Notes: generated by a model not told the origin, from the sequence alone. A DNA stretch of 64,000 nucleotides from Sva-07 sp963829585 (GCA_963829585.1 CAWHJD010000021.1:1-64000), one strand, 5' to 3'. Positions 46,488 through 55,796 are shown, counted from the stretch's first letter. Translations and numbers: made by a program.

Positions 46488-47873
46488 ATGGTTGTCGACA
46501 TGGAGATCGCAGCAGTTCTCGAGCGGGTGGGGCGCATCGGCGCCGTGCGTGCCGATGCGGCTGCGGGTCGGGTCGATCGCGAGTCGGCCCTGGTCGAGGT
46601 TCGCCGGGTACGGGCGTGGTTGGATGCATCGGAGGCGGACCTGGTGCGCGGCTTGGTGGCGGAGGTGTCGTTCCCGGAGCAGTCGATCGCAGCATCGTCG
46701 AAGGGGTCGCTCGGGCAGGCCTCGACGGTCGTGGATCGTGCCGCGACGCTGGCGTCGCTGCCGTCGATGGCGGCGGCGCTCGACGGAGGGGCGATCACGG
46801 CGGGTCATGTCGATGCGGTCACCCGCGCCGGGCGCGACCTCGACGTCGCCCAACGCAACGAACTGTCCCGACGCGTCGACCGGCTCGTCGACGTGGCCGA
46901 GCATGCGTCGCAGGCGGAATTCGCTCGCCGGGTGCGTGACGAGGCCCGCCGGGTCCAGGCCGACGACGGAATGGATCGTCTCGAGCAGCAACGGCGGGCG
47001 GTGCGGGTGTCGACATGGGTGGACGCCGACGGGATGTGGAACCTGCGGGGCCGGTTCGACCCGGTCACCGGGGTCCGGCTCGACGCCAAGTTGCGCGCGA
47101 CGTTGGAGGCGACGTTCGCGGAGCAGACCCCGCTGTTCTGTCCCGATGACCCGGTGGAGAAGCAGCGATTCCTGGCCGGCCACGCCCTGGTGGCGCTGAT
47201 CGACGGCGCCGGGACAGGGTCACGGTCGGGGCGCGCCGAGTTCGTGGTCGTGATCGACGCCGACGCCCCCACCGCCGGCATGTCGGGCCCCGTCGTCGAG
47301 TGGCCGATCCCCGTCGAGATCCCCGCCCGCGTCCTCGCCGAGTTGGTCGGTGACGGCGACGTGCACGCCGTCGTGGTGCGCAACGGCGTCGTGCTGTACG
47401 CCCCGGGCGAGTTGAACCTGGGCCGGGCGACCCGGTTGGCGAACCGTGCGCAACGCCGGGCGCTACGCGGCCTGTACGCCACGTGTGCGATCCCTGGCTG
47501 CCACACCCACTACGACCGCTGCAAACTCCACCACCTCGTCTGGTGGCGCCACGGTGGCCGCACCGACCTCGACAACCTGATCCCGGTCTGCGTCCGGTGC
47601 CACACCGCGATCCACCACGATGGCTGGGTGGTCGAACTGGGTCCGGACCGCGAACTCACCCTCCGACTCCCCGACGGGACGCGTCCGATCGACCGGCCCA
47701 CCCGGCCGCCGAGCCGCCTGACCACGCGGCGGTACCCCGCACTAGGGTCGTCGCGTCATGACCCGCATCCTCATCACCGGCAGCAACAGCGGCTTCGGCA
47801 TGCTCGCCGCGCTCAGCCTCGCCCGTCAGGGCCACGAGGTGGTCGCCACGATGCGCAATCTCGCCAAGGGTGA
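46488..47873 (+). CDS. DUF222 and HNH endonuclease domain protein (13E12 type)
   Basis: A 461-residue reading from ATG 46488 (ATG 46500 is an alternative). Residues of about 10-300 are DUF222. The HNH zinc motif is at about 335-385 (CAIPGCHTHYDRCKLHHLVWWRHGGRTDLDNLIPVCVRCHTAIHHDGW). Such proteins are numerous in actinobacteria and were first seen as the REP13E12 repeats of mycobacteria; their function is not settled. The last 39 residues overlap the start of the SDR gene and read as Arg/His/Gln-rich, so the true stop is probably earlier and hidden by an indel. Confidence 0.8.
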   Translation: MVVDMEIAAVLERVGRIGAVRADAAAGRVDRESALVEVRRVRAWLDASEADLVRGLVAEVSFPEQSIAASSKGSLGQASTVVDRAATLASLPSMAAALDGGAITAGHVDAVTRAGRDLDVAQRNELSRRVDRLVDVAEHASQAEFARRVRDEARRVQADDGMDRLEQQRRAVRVSTWVDADGMWNLRGRFDPVTGVRLDAKLRATLEATFAEQTPLFCPDDPVEKQRFLAGHALVALIDGAGTGSRSGRAEFVVVIDADAPTAGMSGPVVEWPIPVEIPARVLAELVGDGDVHAVVVRNGVVLYAPGELNLGRATRLANRAQRRALRGLYATCAIPGCHTHYDRCKLHHLVWWRHGGRTDLDNLIPVCVRCHTAIHHDGWVVELGPDRELTLRLPDGTRPIDRPTRPPSRLTTRRYPALGSSRHDPHPHHRQQQRLRHARRAQPRPSGPRGGRHDAQSRQG

Positions 47874-48582
47874 CGCCCTGCGAGCGACGGCGCGGGCCGA
47901 GGGCCTGGCGATCGAGACCCGGCCGCTCGATGTCTGCGACCCGGCCTCGGTCACGGCCGGCATCGGCGATCCCGACGACCTCGACGTCATCGTCAACAAC
48001 GCCGGATTCGAGGTGTTGGGCGCGCTCGAGATGGTCGACGACGACCTGCTGGCGCGCCAGTTCGACACGAATGTCCTCGGCCCGATGCGGCTGATCCGCA
48101 CGGTGCTGCCGGCGTGGCGCGCCCGCGGGAGCGGCACGATCGTGAACGTCTCGAGCGTCGCCGGCGTGGTCGGCACACCGTTCGGTGGCGCGTACGCGGC
48201 GTCGAAGCACGCACTCGAGGCACTGAGCGAGGCGCTGCACTTCGAGACGGCCGTCCACGGGATCCGCGTGCGGCTCGTCGAGCCCGGCCGCTTCGACACC
48301 GGCTTCCACGACAACATCGTGACGGTCGACGGATGGGAAGCTTCGGACTACGCGGCCCGTGCCGAGCGGTTCCGGGAGTCGCAGGGCGTGCTGTCGGGTG
48401 ACGGTCCGGCTCCGGACCCGCAGGACGTCGCCGACGCGATCGTGACCGCCGCACTCGACCCCGACGCACCGTTCCGGAACTTCGTCGGCACCGACGCGCA
48501 GCTGATCCAGTCGGTCAAGGCGTCGATGCCGTTCGAGGAGTTCGAAGCGACGATGCGCGCGACCCTGAACTGGTACGACTGA
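47758..48582 (+). CDS. short-chain dehydrogenase/reductase
   Basis: A 274-residue SDR: TGSNSGFG for cofactor binding, NNAGFEVLG, NVSSVAGVVG with the Ser, and YAASKHALEALSEAL with the Tyr-Lys pair. The opening MTRILITGSNSGFGMLAA matches the short N-terminus usual for the family. Its substrate is not evident. The overlap with the upstream reading is likely an artefact of that gene's uncertain end. Two tandem hairpin repeats follow the stop. Confidence 0.88.
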   Translation: MTRILITGSNSGFGMLAALSLARQGHEVVATMRNLAKGDALRATARAEGLAIETRPLDVCDPASVTAGIGDPDDLDVIVNNAGFEVLGALEMVDDDLLARQFDTNVLGPMRLIRTVLPAWRARGSGTIVNVSSVAGVVGTPFGGAYAASKHALEALSEALHFETAVHGIRVRLVEPGRFDTGFHDNIVTVDGWEASDYAARAERFRESQGVLSGDGPAPDPQDVADAIVTAALDPDAPFRNFVGTDAQLIQSVKASMPFEEFEATMRATLNWYD

Positions 48583-48583
48583 T

Positions 48584-48648
48584 CGGTCTGTCGGGGTCGG
48601 GTCCGGAAAGACCGCTGCGGTCTGTCGGGGTCGGGTCCGGAAAGACCG
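48584..48648. repeat. two identical 31-nt hairpin units in tandem
   Basis: The same 31 bases occur at 48584-48614 and 48618-48648, three bases apart. Each has CGGTCT and AGACCG ends that pair, with a G-rich loop (GTCGGGGTCGGGTCCGG). They lie between an SDR stop and the next start, and could act as a double terminator. Confidence 0.8.
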
Positions 48649-48661
48649 TGACCGGTGACGG

Positions 48662-50212
48662 ATGTGGCTGGGCGCGTATCGTCAGGCGGTGCGCGCCATC
48701 ACGCTGACCTCGTCTCGCTGGTTGCGCGCACTCGCGCTCGGCGTCGTGGTGATCGGTTCGGGCCTCCTGGCCGTCCAACTGCACCGCAACGGCCACACCC
48801 AGGGTGACGACTTCGCGCTGTACCTCCGCCAGGCGCGCAGCCTGTTCGACGGCGACATCGGCGCCGTCCTCGCCGACAACCGCTTCGCCGTCCTGAACTC
48901 CGACGCCGCGTTCAGCCCTCTCGCCTACCCGTGGGGCTGGCCACTGCTCCTCTCGCCGTTCGTGCACCTGTGGGGATTCGACTACGACCGGCTGAAGCTC
49001 GTCGAGGTCGCCGTGTTCATGGTGTGGCTGGTCCTTCTCCACGGCATCGTTCGACGCCGTATCGGACGCCTGCCCGCACTGGCGATCGTCGCCGTCATCG
49101 GAACGGCACCGGTCTACCTGGCGCACACCGATCAGCTCCTCACCGAGATCCCCCACCTCGCCGCCGTGGCCGTCTTCATCTGGTGGTACGACCGGGTCAG
49201 AGCCCGTGCCAGTCTGCTCACGGCGGTCCGCGCCGACCTCGTCGTCCTCGGTGCACTCGTCGTCCTGGCGTTCAACGTGCGTCGTGAGGGCGTGGCGCTG
49301 TTGGCCGTGATCGCGGTCATGCAGCTCTACGACGTCGTCGCAGCGACGGGCAGGCCTCGCTCCGGGTTCACCGACCGCGTCCGCGCCAACTGGAAGGCGC
49401 TGGTCACGCCGTACCTCACGTTTGCCGTCGGGGCCGCACTGTTCCAGCTCCTCCTGCCCACAGCGCTCCTCCCGGACAACGGCAACTCGTCGTCGTTCAT
49501 CGACAACCGGCTGGGCGAGTTCCCCGGCATCCTCAGCGACCAGCTCGGCCTCGGCATCCATCCACTTGCCGGGATCGCGATCCTCGGGCTCGCGGCGGGC
49601 GGCGCGGTCGTCGGCGTCCGGCGCCGGCCGACGCTGGATCTGCCGCTGCTGGTCGTGGCGATCGCGAGCATGCTGATGATCAGCACCCACCTGCGCAAGG
49701 TCGACCGGTACTGGTTCCAGATCACCCCGTGGATCCTCTATTTCGCCACGGTCGCGCTCGTCGGACTCGCCGAACTCGCGTTCCGGCGCCGCCGGCAGAT
49801 CGGCCAATTCGTGGCCCTCGTCCCGCTCGCCGCGATCGTGATCGCGCACCTGGTCGTGCTCCCGGGAAAGATCGGTGACGCTCGCGACTACGACGCCGCC
49901 GGGCGGATCCAGTCGGGCCCGACGAACCCGAGTGTGGCGCCGATCTTCGACGCCGTGTCGGCGTTCACGCCACCCGACGCGATCATCGCCTACTACCGCG
50001 CGCGCACCATGACCCTGCTCACCGATCGCCGCTCCTTCCAGACCAAGGACCTCGAGCGCATCAGCCGGAATGCCGACTACTTCGCGCAACGGCGAGGCAG
50101 CACCTACTGGCAGCCGGCGCTCGGCCTGGGTGACGCTCGGCGCGCCGGGTTCGAGGAGGTCTGGTCCGACGGCACGTGGATCCTGTGGAGGACACCCTCG
50201 ACCGACGACTGA
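48662..50212 (+). CDS. GT-C-like integral membrane protein
   Basis: A 516-residue protein with about ten hydrophobic helices. The first loop carries QGDDFALYLRQARSLFDGD and LAYPWGWPLLLSPFVHLWGFD, the kind of acidic (DD) loop seen in GT-C glycosyltransferases using polyprenyl-phosphate sugars. The C-terminal 100 residues form a soluble tail (AAGRIQSGPTN ... GTWILWRT). The family is inferred from topology and this loop. GTG codons near 48690 could be the true start. Confidence 0.65.
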   Translation: MWLGAYRQAVRAITLTSSRWLRALALGVVVIGSGLLAVQLHRNGHTQGDDFALYLRQARSLFDGDIGAVLADNRFAVLNSDAAFSPLAYPWGWPLLLSPFVHLWGFDYDRLKLVEVAVFMVWLVLLHGIVRRRIGRLPALAIVAVIGTAPVYLAHTDQLLTEIPHLAAVAVFIWWYDRVRARASLLTAVRADLVVLGALVVLAFNVRREGVALLAVIAVMQLYDVVAATGRPRSGFTDRVRANWKALVTPYLTFAVGAALFQLLLPTALLPDNGNSSSFIDNRLGEFPGILSDQLGLGIHPLAGIAILGLAAGGAVVGVRRRPTLDLPLLVVAIASMLMISTHLRKVDRYWFQITPWILYFATVALVGLAELAFRRRRQIGQFVALVPLAAIVIAHLVVLPGKIGDARDYDAAGRIQSGPTNPSVAPIFDAVSAFTPPDAIIAYYRARTMTLLTDRRSFQTKDLERISRNADYFAQRRGSTYWQPALGLGDARRAGFEEVWSDGTWILWRTPSTDD

Positions 50213-50242
50213 TCGACATCTGGCAGGATTGGACCGTCCGAC

Positions 50243-50301
50243 CACGACGAGGGCAGACACGACGAGAGCGGACACGACGAGAGCGACACGACGAGAGCAG
50301 A
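50243..50301 (+). repeat. four tandem ~15-nt units upstream of a TTG start
   Basis: Units of 15, 15, 14 and 15 bases all begin CACGACGAG and differ at a few places. They end ten bases before the TTG start of the next gene, so they form most of its leader. Confidence 0.8.
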
Positions 50302-50311
50302 AGGGACACCG

Positions 50312-51154
50312 TTGGCCGACACCGCGTCGATCGCGACCTACCGGTACCTGCGCATCAGCATGGTGGGCGCCGTCGTCCTGCTCGCCGTGTCGGTCGCCAT
50401 CGAGCGCCGGCAGGTCGACTGCTGGCAGACCTCGGTCTCCGCGTACTACTACACGCCGGTCCGGGCGATCTTCGTCGGGATGCTGATGGCGATCGGGATG
50501 TGTCTGATCGTGATCAAGGGAAGCACGCAGTGGGAGGACGCCGCGCTCAACGCCGCCGGGATGCTCGCTCCGATCGTTGCGGTCGTGCCGACGTCCGATG
50601 TCGGGACGTGCTGGTCGCAGACACCGATTCCACTGCCGGTCAAGGATGACGGGGAGCTCGCCGATTGGGTCGTCGCCAACATCGACAACAACGTCACGGC
50701 GTTGGTCGTCACCGGCATCCTCGGGCTGATCGTCGCCGCCGTCATCGCGTCGATCGCCACCCGTAACGTCCGGGCGGTCGCCGAGATCGGCCCCGTACAC
50801 ATGCGGCTCGGGTTACTCGGCGCGATGGCGTTCCTCGTCGGCGGTGCCATCGTGTTCGCGTTCTGGAACGACTTCGACACCCGCGCCCACGGTCTCGCCG
50901 CGGTGACGATGTTCCTCTTCCTCGCCCTGGCGGTCGGGATCAACGCATGGCAGCGCCGTGCCGACCCCGCCTCGCGCGTCTACTGTCTGTTGTACGCGTC
51001 CATCGCGATCCTGATGGTGCTCGCGGCGGTCGTCATGTTCCCGCTCGGTTCGAGGTGGACGCACATGGTGCTCATCCTCGAAGCCACCGAGATCACGTTG
51101 TTCGCCGTGTTCTGGCTCGTGCAGACGAACGAACATTGGCACGAGACTGTCTGA
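50312..51154 (+). CDS. seven-helix membrane protein of unknown function
   Basis: A 280-residue protein starting at TTG 50312 with AAGGGA upstream; a later ATG is possible. Hydrophobic segments are at about 17-33, 52-70, 82-95, 130-150, 166-184, 195-210, 225-245 and 252-272. The first loop has a conserved-looking CWQTSVSAYYYTPVRAIFVG, and an extracellular loop holds TSDVGTCW. I do not recognise a named family. Its place before the GH63 gene, 29 bases away, suggests one operon. Confidence 0.65.
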   Translation: MADTASIATYRYLRISMVGAVVLLAVSVAIERRQVDCWQTSVSAYYYTPVRAIFVGMLMAIGMCLIVIKGSTQWEDAALNAAGMLAPIVAVVPTSDVGTCWSQTPIPLPVKDDGELADWVVANIDNNVTALVVTGILGLIVAAVIASIATRNVRAVAEIGPVHMRLGLLGAMAFLVGGAIVFAFWNDFDTRAHGLAAVTMFLFLALAVGINAWQRRADPASRVYCLLYASIAILMVLAAVVMFPLGSRWTHMVLILEATEITLFAVFWLVQTNEHWHETV

Positions 51155-51183
51155 CGACACCGGATGATCGCAGGAGACACGAG

Positions 51184-53853
51184 ATGACCAGCAAAGAACG
51201 CAAGCGCGTCGATTCCTTCGGACACCTCGAGGACGGTCTGCTCGAGGCCAGCCCCTGGTACCACTGGGGCCCGTATCTGTCCGAACGCGCCTGGGGCACG
51301 GTGCGCGAGGACTACAGCGCAGGCGGAGAGGCGTGGGACTACTTCCCCCACGAACATGCCCGCTCGCGCGCCTACCGCTGGGGCGAGGACGGGATGGCCG
51401 GCGTCAGCGACATCGAGCAGCACCTGTGCATGGCCCTGGCGCTCTGGAACGGCCGCGACCCGATCCTGAAGGAGCGGATGTTCGGGCTCACCGGCCCCCA
51501 GGGGAACCACGGCGAGGACGTCAAGGAGTACTGGTGGTTCCTCGACGCGCTCCCGAGCCACGCACTGCTCGAATGGCGCTACCACTACCCGCAGGCCGAG
51601 TTCCCGTACGCCGATCTCGTGGCCGAGAACGGTCGGCGTGACCAGAGCCGGCCCGAGTACGAACTGCTCGACACCGGTGTCTTCGACGACGACCGGTACT
51701 GGGTGGTCGACGTCGTCCACGCCAAGGCCGATCCCCACGACCTCCTGATGGAGATCAGCGTCACCAATGCCGGCCCCGACACCGACACGATCCACGTGCT
51801 CCCACACCTGTGGTTCCGCAACACGTGGTCGTGGGACCACGACACCACCCGGCCGGAGATGCGCGCCGACGGGCAGCGCAAGGTTGCGCTCCACCATCCC
51901 CGTTTCGGCGAACTCGTCTGGGAGGTCGACACCGGGCCCGACGCCTCGGACCCCGACCTGCTGTTCTGCGAGAACGAGACGAACCTCGAGCGCCTGTTCG
52001 GATCGTCGGCATCACCCGCCCATCCCAAGGATGCGATCAACGACCACGTGACGGCGGGCGCCGACACGGTCAACCCCGACCGGGTCGGATCGAAGTGCGC
52101 CGCCTGGTACCAGCTGACGATCCCACCGGGCGAGACCCGAGCGGTGCGCGTCAGACTGCGCCCACCATCGACGAAGCGTCCTTTCACCAAGCAGTTCGAC
52201 AGGGTGATCGCCACCCGGCGCAGTGAGGCCGACGACTTCTATGCCGAGGTGATCCCCGCAGACGTCGACGACGATCAACGTCTGGTCGCGCGCCAGGCAT
52301 TCGCGGGGATGATCTGGGCCAAGCAGTTCTACTGGTTCGATGTCCGGCGCTGGCTCGACGGCGACCCCACCCAGCCGCCACCGCCGCCGGAACGCCGGCA
52401 CGGCCGCAACGCCCAGTGGACCCACCTCGATGCGCGCGACATCATGTCGATGCCCGACCCGTGGGAGTACCCGTGGTTCGCCGCGTGGGACCTCGCCTTC
52501 CACACGGTCGCACTCGCCCATCTCGATCCCGCCTTCGCGAAGTACCAGCTGCTCGTGCTCTGCCGCGAATGGTTCCAGCACCCCAACGGTGCGCTTCCCG
52601 CGTACGAGTGGGCCTTCGGCGACGTCAACCCACCGGTGCACGCGTGGGCCGCGCTCCACGTGTGGGACATCGACGGCCAACGCGATCGCGACTTCCTCGC
52701 CCGCCTGTTGCCGAAGCTGCTGTTGAACTTCACGTGGTGGGTCAACCGCATCGATCCCGACGGTGACCACCTGTTCTCCGGCGGGTTCCTCGGGCTCGAC
52801 AACATCAGCGCCGTCGACCGGTCGAACCTGCCCCCCGGCGCCAGCATCGAACAGGCCGACGGCACGAGTTGGATGGCCTTCTACACGTTGACGCTCCTGC
52901 AGCTCGCGCGCATCCTGGCCGCCGAGGACGACGCGTGGAGGGACATCGAAGTGAAGTTCGTCGAGCACTTCATGCTCATCGTCGACGCGATGCAGTCCGA
53001 AGACCTCTGGGACGAGGCCGATGGATTCTTCTACGACGTGTTCCGGGATGCGGAGGGCACCTCGACGCCGATCAGGGTTCGCTCGATCGTCGGGGTGTTG
53101 CCGATCCTCGCCACCGTCGTGCTCGGCCCGACCGCGCTGGGACAGCTGCGCACGCTCCACAAGCGCTCCGAACGCTTCTTGGAGCACGTCACCTCCGAAT
53201 CGTTCGGCGGTCGGCGCGGACAGCTGATCGCCGGTCCCGACGGTGAGTCGATGATGGTGGGCGTCATTCCGCCGGGCGATGGCCTGCGGATCCTCGGCCG
53301 CGTGTTCGACGAGGCCGAGTTCCTGTCGCCGTACGGACTGCGCGCACTGTCGAGGGAGCACGCCGAGCACCCGGTGTCGTTCACCACCGGCGGTATCACC
53401 GTGACCGTCGACTACGAACCCGCCGAGTCGAGCACCGGCATGTTCGGTGGCAACTCCAACTGGCGAGGCCCGGTGTGGATGCCGGTCAACTATCTGATCG
53501 TGCGCAACCTGCAGCGCTACGCACTGGCACTCGGCGACGACGTGACGGTCCAGTACCCGTCCGGCAGCGGCGCCGACCTCCCGCTGAGCGCGTGCGCGGA
53601 CGATCTGCGCCGGCGCCTGATCTCGCTCTTCCTGCGCGACGCGGACGGCCGCAGACCCTGCCACGGGTACGTCGAGCGCTTGCAGAGCGATCCGCGCTGG
53701 CGCGACAACATCACGTTCAACGAGTACTTCCACGGCGACAACGGCGCCGGCCTCGGGGCCACCCATCAGACCGGCTGGACCGGGCTCGTCGCCGACCTGA
53801 TCTGTCGTCCGAACCCCGTCATGGTCTCCCCCGAGCGATGGAGAACCGTGTGA
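51184..53853 (+). CDS. GH63 family glucosidase
   Basis: An 889-residue enzyme with AGGAG before ATG 51184. The N-terminal beta domain includes EHARSRAYRWGEDGMAGVSD and the (alpha/alpha)6 barrel PWFAAWDLAFHTVALAHLDP, GFLGLDNISAVDRS, and SNWRGPVWMPVNYLIVRNLQ. The late FNEYFHGDNG contains a likely catalytic Glu and WDLAFH a likely catalytic Asp, by analogy with GH63 enzymes. The family includes processing alpha-glucosidase I and bacterial mannosylglycerate or glucosylglycerate hydrolases. No signal peptide is visible, so it is probably cytoplasmic. It overlaps the debranching enzyme gene. Confidence 0.88.
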   Translation: MTSKERKRVDSFGHLEDGLLEASPWYHWGPYLSERAWGTVREDYSAGGEAWDYFPHEHARSRAYRWGEDGMAGVSDIEQHLCMALALWNGRDPILKERMFGLTGPQGNHGEDVKEYWWFLDALPSHALLEWRYHYPQAEFPYADLVAENGRRDQSRPEYELLDTGVFDDDRYWVVDVVHAKADPHDLLMEISVTNAGPDTDTIHVLPHLWFRNTWSWDHDTTRPEMRADGQRKVALHHPRFGELVWEVDTGPDASDPDLLFCENETNLERLFGSSASPAHPKDAINDHVTAGADTVNPDRVGSKCAAWYQLTIPPGETRAVRVRLRPPSTKRPFTKQFDRVIATRRSEADDFYAEVIPADVDDDQRLVARQAFAGMIWAKQFYWFDVRRWLDGDPTQPPPPPERRHGRNAQWTHLDARDIMSMPDPWEYPWFAAWDLAFHTVALAHLDPAFAKYQLLVLCREWFQHPNGALPAYEWAFGDVNPPVHAWAALHVWDIDGQRDRDFLARLLPKLLLNFTWWVNRIDPDGDHLFSGGFLGLDNISAVDRSNLPPGASIEQADGTSWMAFYTLTLLQLARILAAEDDAWRDIEVKFVEHFMLIVDAMQSEDLWDEADGFFYDVFRDAEGTSTPIRVRSIVGVLPILATVVLGPTALGQLRTLHKRSERFLEHVTSESFGGRRGQLIAGPDGESMMVGVIPPGDGLRILGRVFDEAEFLSPYGLRALSREHAEHPVSFTTGGITVTVDYEPAESSTGMFGGNSNWRGPVWMPVNYLIVRNLQRYALALGDDVTVQYPSGSGADLPLSACADDLRRRLISLFLRDADGRRPCHGYVERLQSDPRWRDNITFNEYFHGDNGAGLGATHQTGWTGLVADLICRPNPVMVSPERWRTV

Positions 53854-55757
53854 CCGACCTGCGCATCGCGTTCGGTCGCGGGGTGTGCGGAACACTCGAC
53901 GAGGCGACCCGACGCGAGTGGCTCGTCACCGACGGTCTCGGCGGCTACGCCATGGGCACCGTCGCCGGGCTGCGCACGAGGCGCTACCACGGACTGCTGA
54001 TGACGGCGACGGCGCCCGGCGGAGCAACGCGGATGCTCGGCCTCGCGGGGCTCGACACGGTCGTGGTCGTCGACGACGAACGGTTCCACCTGGCCACGCA
54101 CGAATGGAGTGACGGGACGATCGCGCCGCGCGGCCACGAACTGATCGCCACGTTCGACCTCGACGACGGTGTGCCTCGTTGGCGCTACGACCTCGGCGAG
54201 GCTCGCCTCGAGGTCGAGTTGGCCATGGTCCACGGCAGCTCGACGATCGGCATCGTGCATCGCCTGCTCGCGGGGAACGCGACCCTCGAGATCACTCCGC
54301 TGTGTACCTGGCGCGATCAGCACGGCGACCGCTTCGGCGCCGCGCCCTCCCCCGCCGTCGACATCACGGCGACCGGGTTCGTGTTCGAGTCGGCCTACCG
54401 GGTCGACGGCGTCGGATTCGAACCGGCCGGGTCGTGGTACAGGGGTGAGTACCACCGCGAGGAAGCGTCCCGCGGTCTCGGTCCGACCGAGGACCTCTGG
54501 ACACCCGGCCTCTTCCGGTGCGCACTCACACCCGGCACGGCGTTCGAGCTCACCGCAAGCGCCGACCTCGCCCTTCCCGCGCCCTCGGCCGTCGGCATCG
54601 TCGAGGCTGCACGCATCCGAGCGACCCGCCTCGCCGACCAGGCCGGCGTGGTCGACGACGTCGGCCGGATCCTCGTGCGCGCTGCCGATCAGTTCATCGT
54701 GCAGACGCCCACCGGTCCGACTGCGGTTGCCGGCTATCCATGGTTCGGTGAGTGGTCCCGAGACCTGTTCACCTCGTACGAAGGGCTGTTCCTGTGCACG
54801 GGGCGTGCCGACGAGGGCCGCGAGGTGCTCGTCCGTGCGTCCGGCACGGTGTCGGAGGGGATGCTGGCGAACACCGCAGACGTCGGCACGCTCGAGTACA
54901 ACACGATCGACGCAACGCTGTGGTTCGTCCACGCGCTGCACCGCCATCTCGAACACACCGGCGACACCGGCCTCGGCGAACAGTTGGCCGACACCCTCGG
55001 CGCGATCCTGGAAGCTCATCGGGACGGCACGAGATTCGGCATCGGCGTCGACGAGGCCACCGGCCTCCTGCGTGGCGGCGCGGCGGGATGGGCACTCACG
55101 TGGATGGACGCCCGCGTCGACGGGCGGCCCGTGACGCCCCGCGCCGGCTTCCCGGTGGAGATCCAGGCGCTGTGGATCAATGCACTCGGCGCGTCGATCG
55201 ACATCCTCGATCGCCTCGGCCGGCCCACCGGTGAGTGGGACGAGCTGCGGAACCGGGCACTGGCGTCGTTCCCGTCGATGTTCGCTCACGACGGAGGTGC
55301 GCTCGTCGACGTCGTCGACGAGACAGGGAACCCCGACGCGTCGTGTCGCCCCAACCAACTCCTGGCGACGTCCTTGCCCTTCGGCCCCGTGACCGACGAC
55401 CACGACGTCGCCAACATCGTCGAGGCCTGCCAGGATCTCGTCACGTCGATCGGACTGCGATCGCTGTCACCTCGCGACCCTTCCTATCGGGGTCGTCATC
55501 GTGGATCGCCGGCCGAACGCGACGACGCCTACCACCAGGGCACGGTCTGGCCGTGGCTCATCGGCCCCTATGTCGACGCCGCGAATCGGGCGGGACAGGA
55601 CATCACCGGCGTGCTCGACGGATTGGAACTGCACCTCGCCGAGTCGGGTCTCGGGTCGGTGTCGGAGACCGCGGACGGCGATGCCCCGCACGGCACGACG
55701 GGCTGCCCGTTCCAGGCGTGGTCGGTCGCCGAACTGATCCGTTCACGGCATCCGTGA
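53850..55757 (+). CDS. glycogen debranching enzyme (amylo-alpha-1,6-glucosidase type)
   Basis: A 635-residue protein. GTG 53850 overlaps the GH63 stop (GTGA) and has GGAG upstream; ATG 53838 is the alternative. The N-terminal domain shows the family sequence FGRGVCGTLDEATRREWLVTDGLGGYAMGTVAGLRTRRYHGLL. The catalytic (alpha/alpha)6 domain has VAGYPWFGEWSRDLFTSYEGLFL, with the expected Asp, then EYNTIDATLWFVHAL and YHQGTVWPWLIGPYVDA. It would remove alpha-1,6-linked branches from glycogen-like glucans. The GH63 glucosidase before it probably trims the same or a related glucan. Confidence 0.9.
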   Translation: MTDLRIAFGRGVCGTLDEATRREWLVTDGLGGYAMGTVAGLRTRRYHGLLMTATAPGGATRMLGLAGLDTVVVVDDERFHLATHEWSDGTIAPRGHELIATFDLDDGVPRWRYDLGEARLEVELAMVHGSSTIGIVHRLLAGNATLEITPLCTWRDQHGDRFGAAPSPAVDITATGFVFESAYRVDGVGFEPAGSWYRGEYHREEASRGLGPTEDLWTPGLFRCALTPGTAFELTASADLALPAPSAVGIVEAARIRATRLADQAGVVDDVGRILVRAADQFIVQTPTGPTAVAGYPWFGEWSRDLFTSYEGLFLCTGRADEGREVLVRASGTVSEGMLANTADVGTLEYNTIDATLWFVHALHRHLEHTGDTGLGEQLADTLGAILEAHRDGTRFGIGVDEATGLLRGGAAGWALTWMDARVDGRPVTPRAGFPVEIQALWINALGASIDILDRLGRPTGEWDELRNRALASFPSMFAHDGGALVDVVDETGNPDASCRPNQLLATSLPFGPVTDDHDVANIVEACQDLVTSIGLRSLSPRDPSYRGRHRGSPAERDDAYHQGTVWPWLIGPYVDAANRAGQDITGVLDGLELHLAESGLGSVSETADGDAPHGTTGCPFQAWSVAELIRSRHP

Positions 55758-55796
55758 GCGGAGTCGAACACCGGCACGGGTCGCGCCGAATCGGCC

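Larger units (their letters stand above)
43381..47155 (+). repeat. tandem duplication unit 2
   Basis: It repeats 39581-43380 in order and continues past the point where unit 1 ends, into the complete HNH domain. Its pyrophosphatase and acyl-CoA synthetase frames are open and full length. The match with unit 1 stops near 47155. Confidence 0.95.

Noticed and set aside
39581..47155. The repeat as a composite transposon
   Set aside because: No transposase, terminal inverted repeats or target-site duplications are visible. The unit borders fall inside genes.
48515..50800. A 761-residue minus-strand open frame
   Set aside because: It is rich in Asp, Arg, Gln and His and lies antisense to a membrane protein with good helices, so it is a shadow frame.
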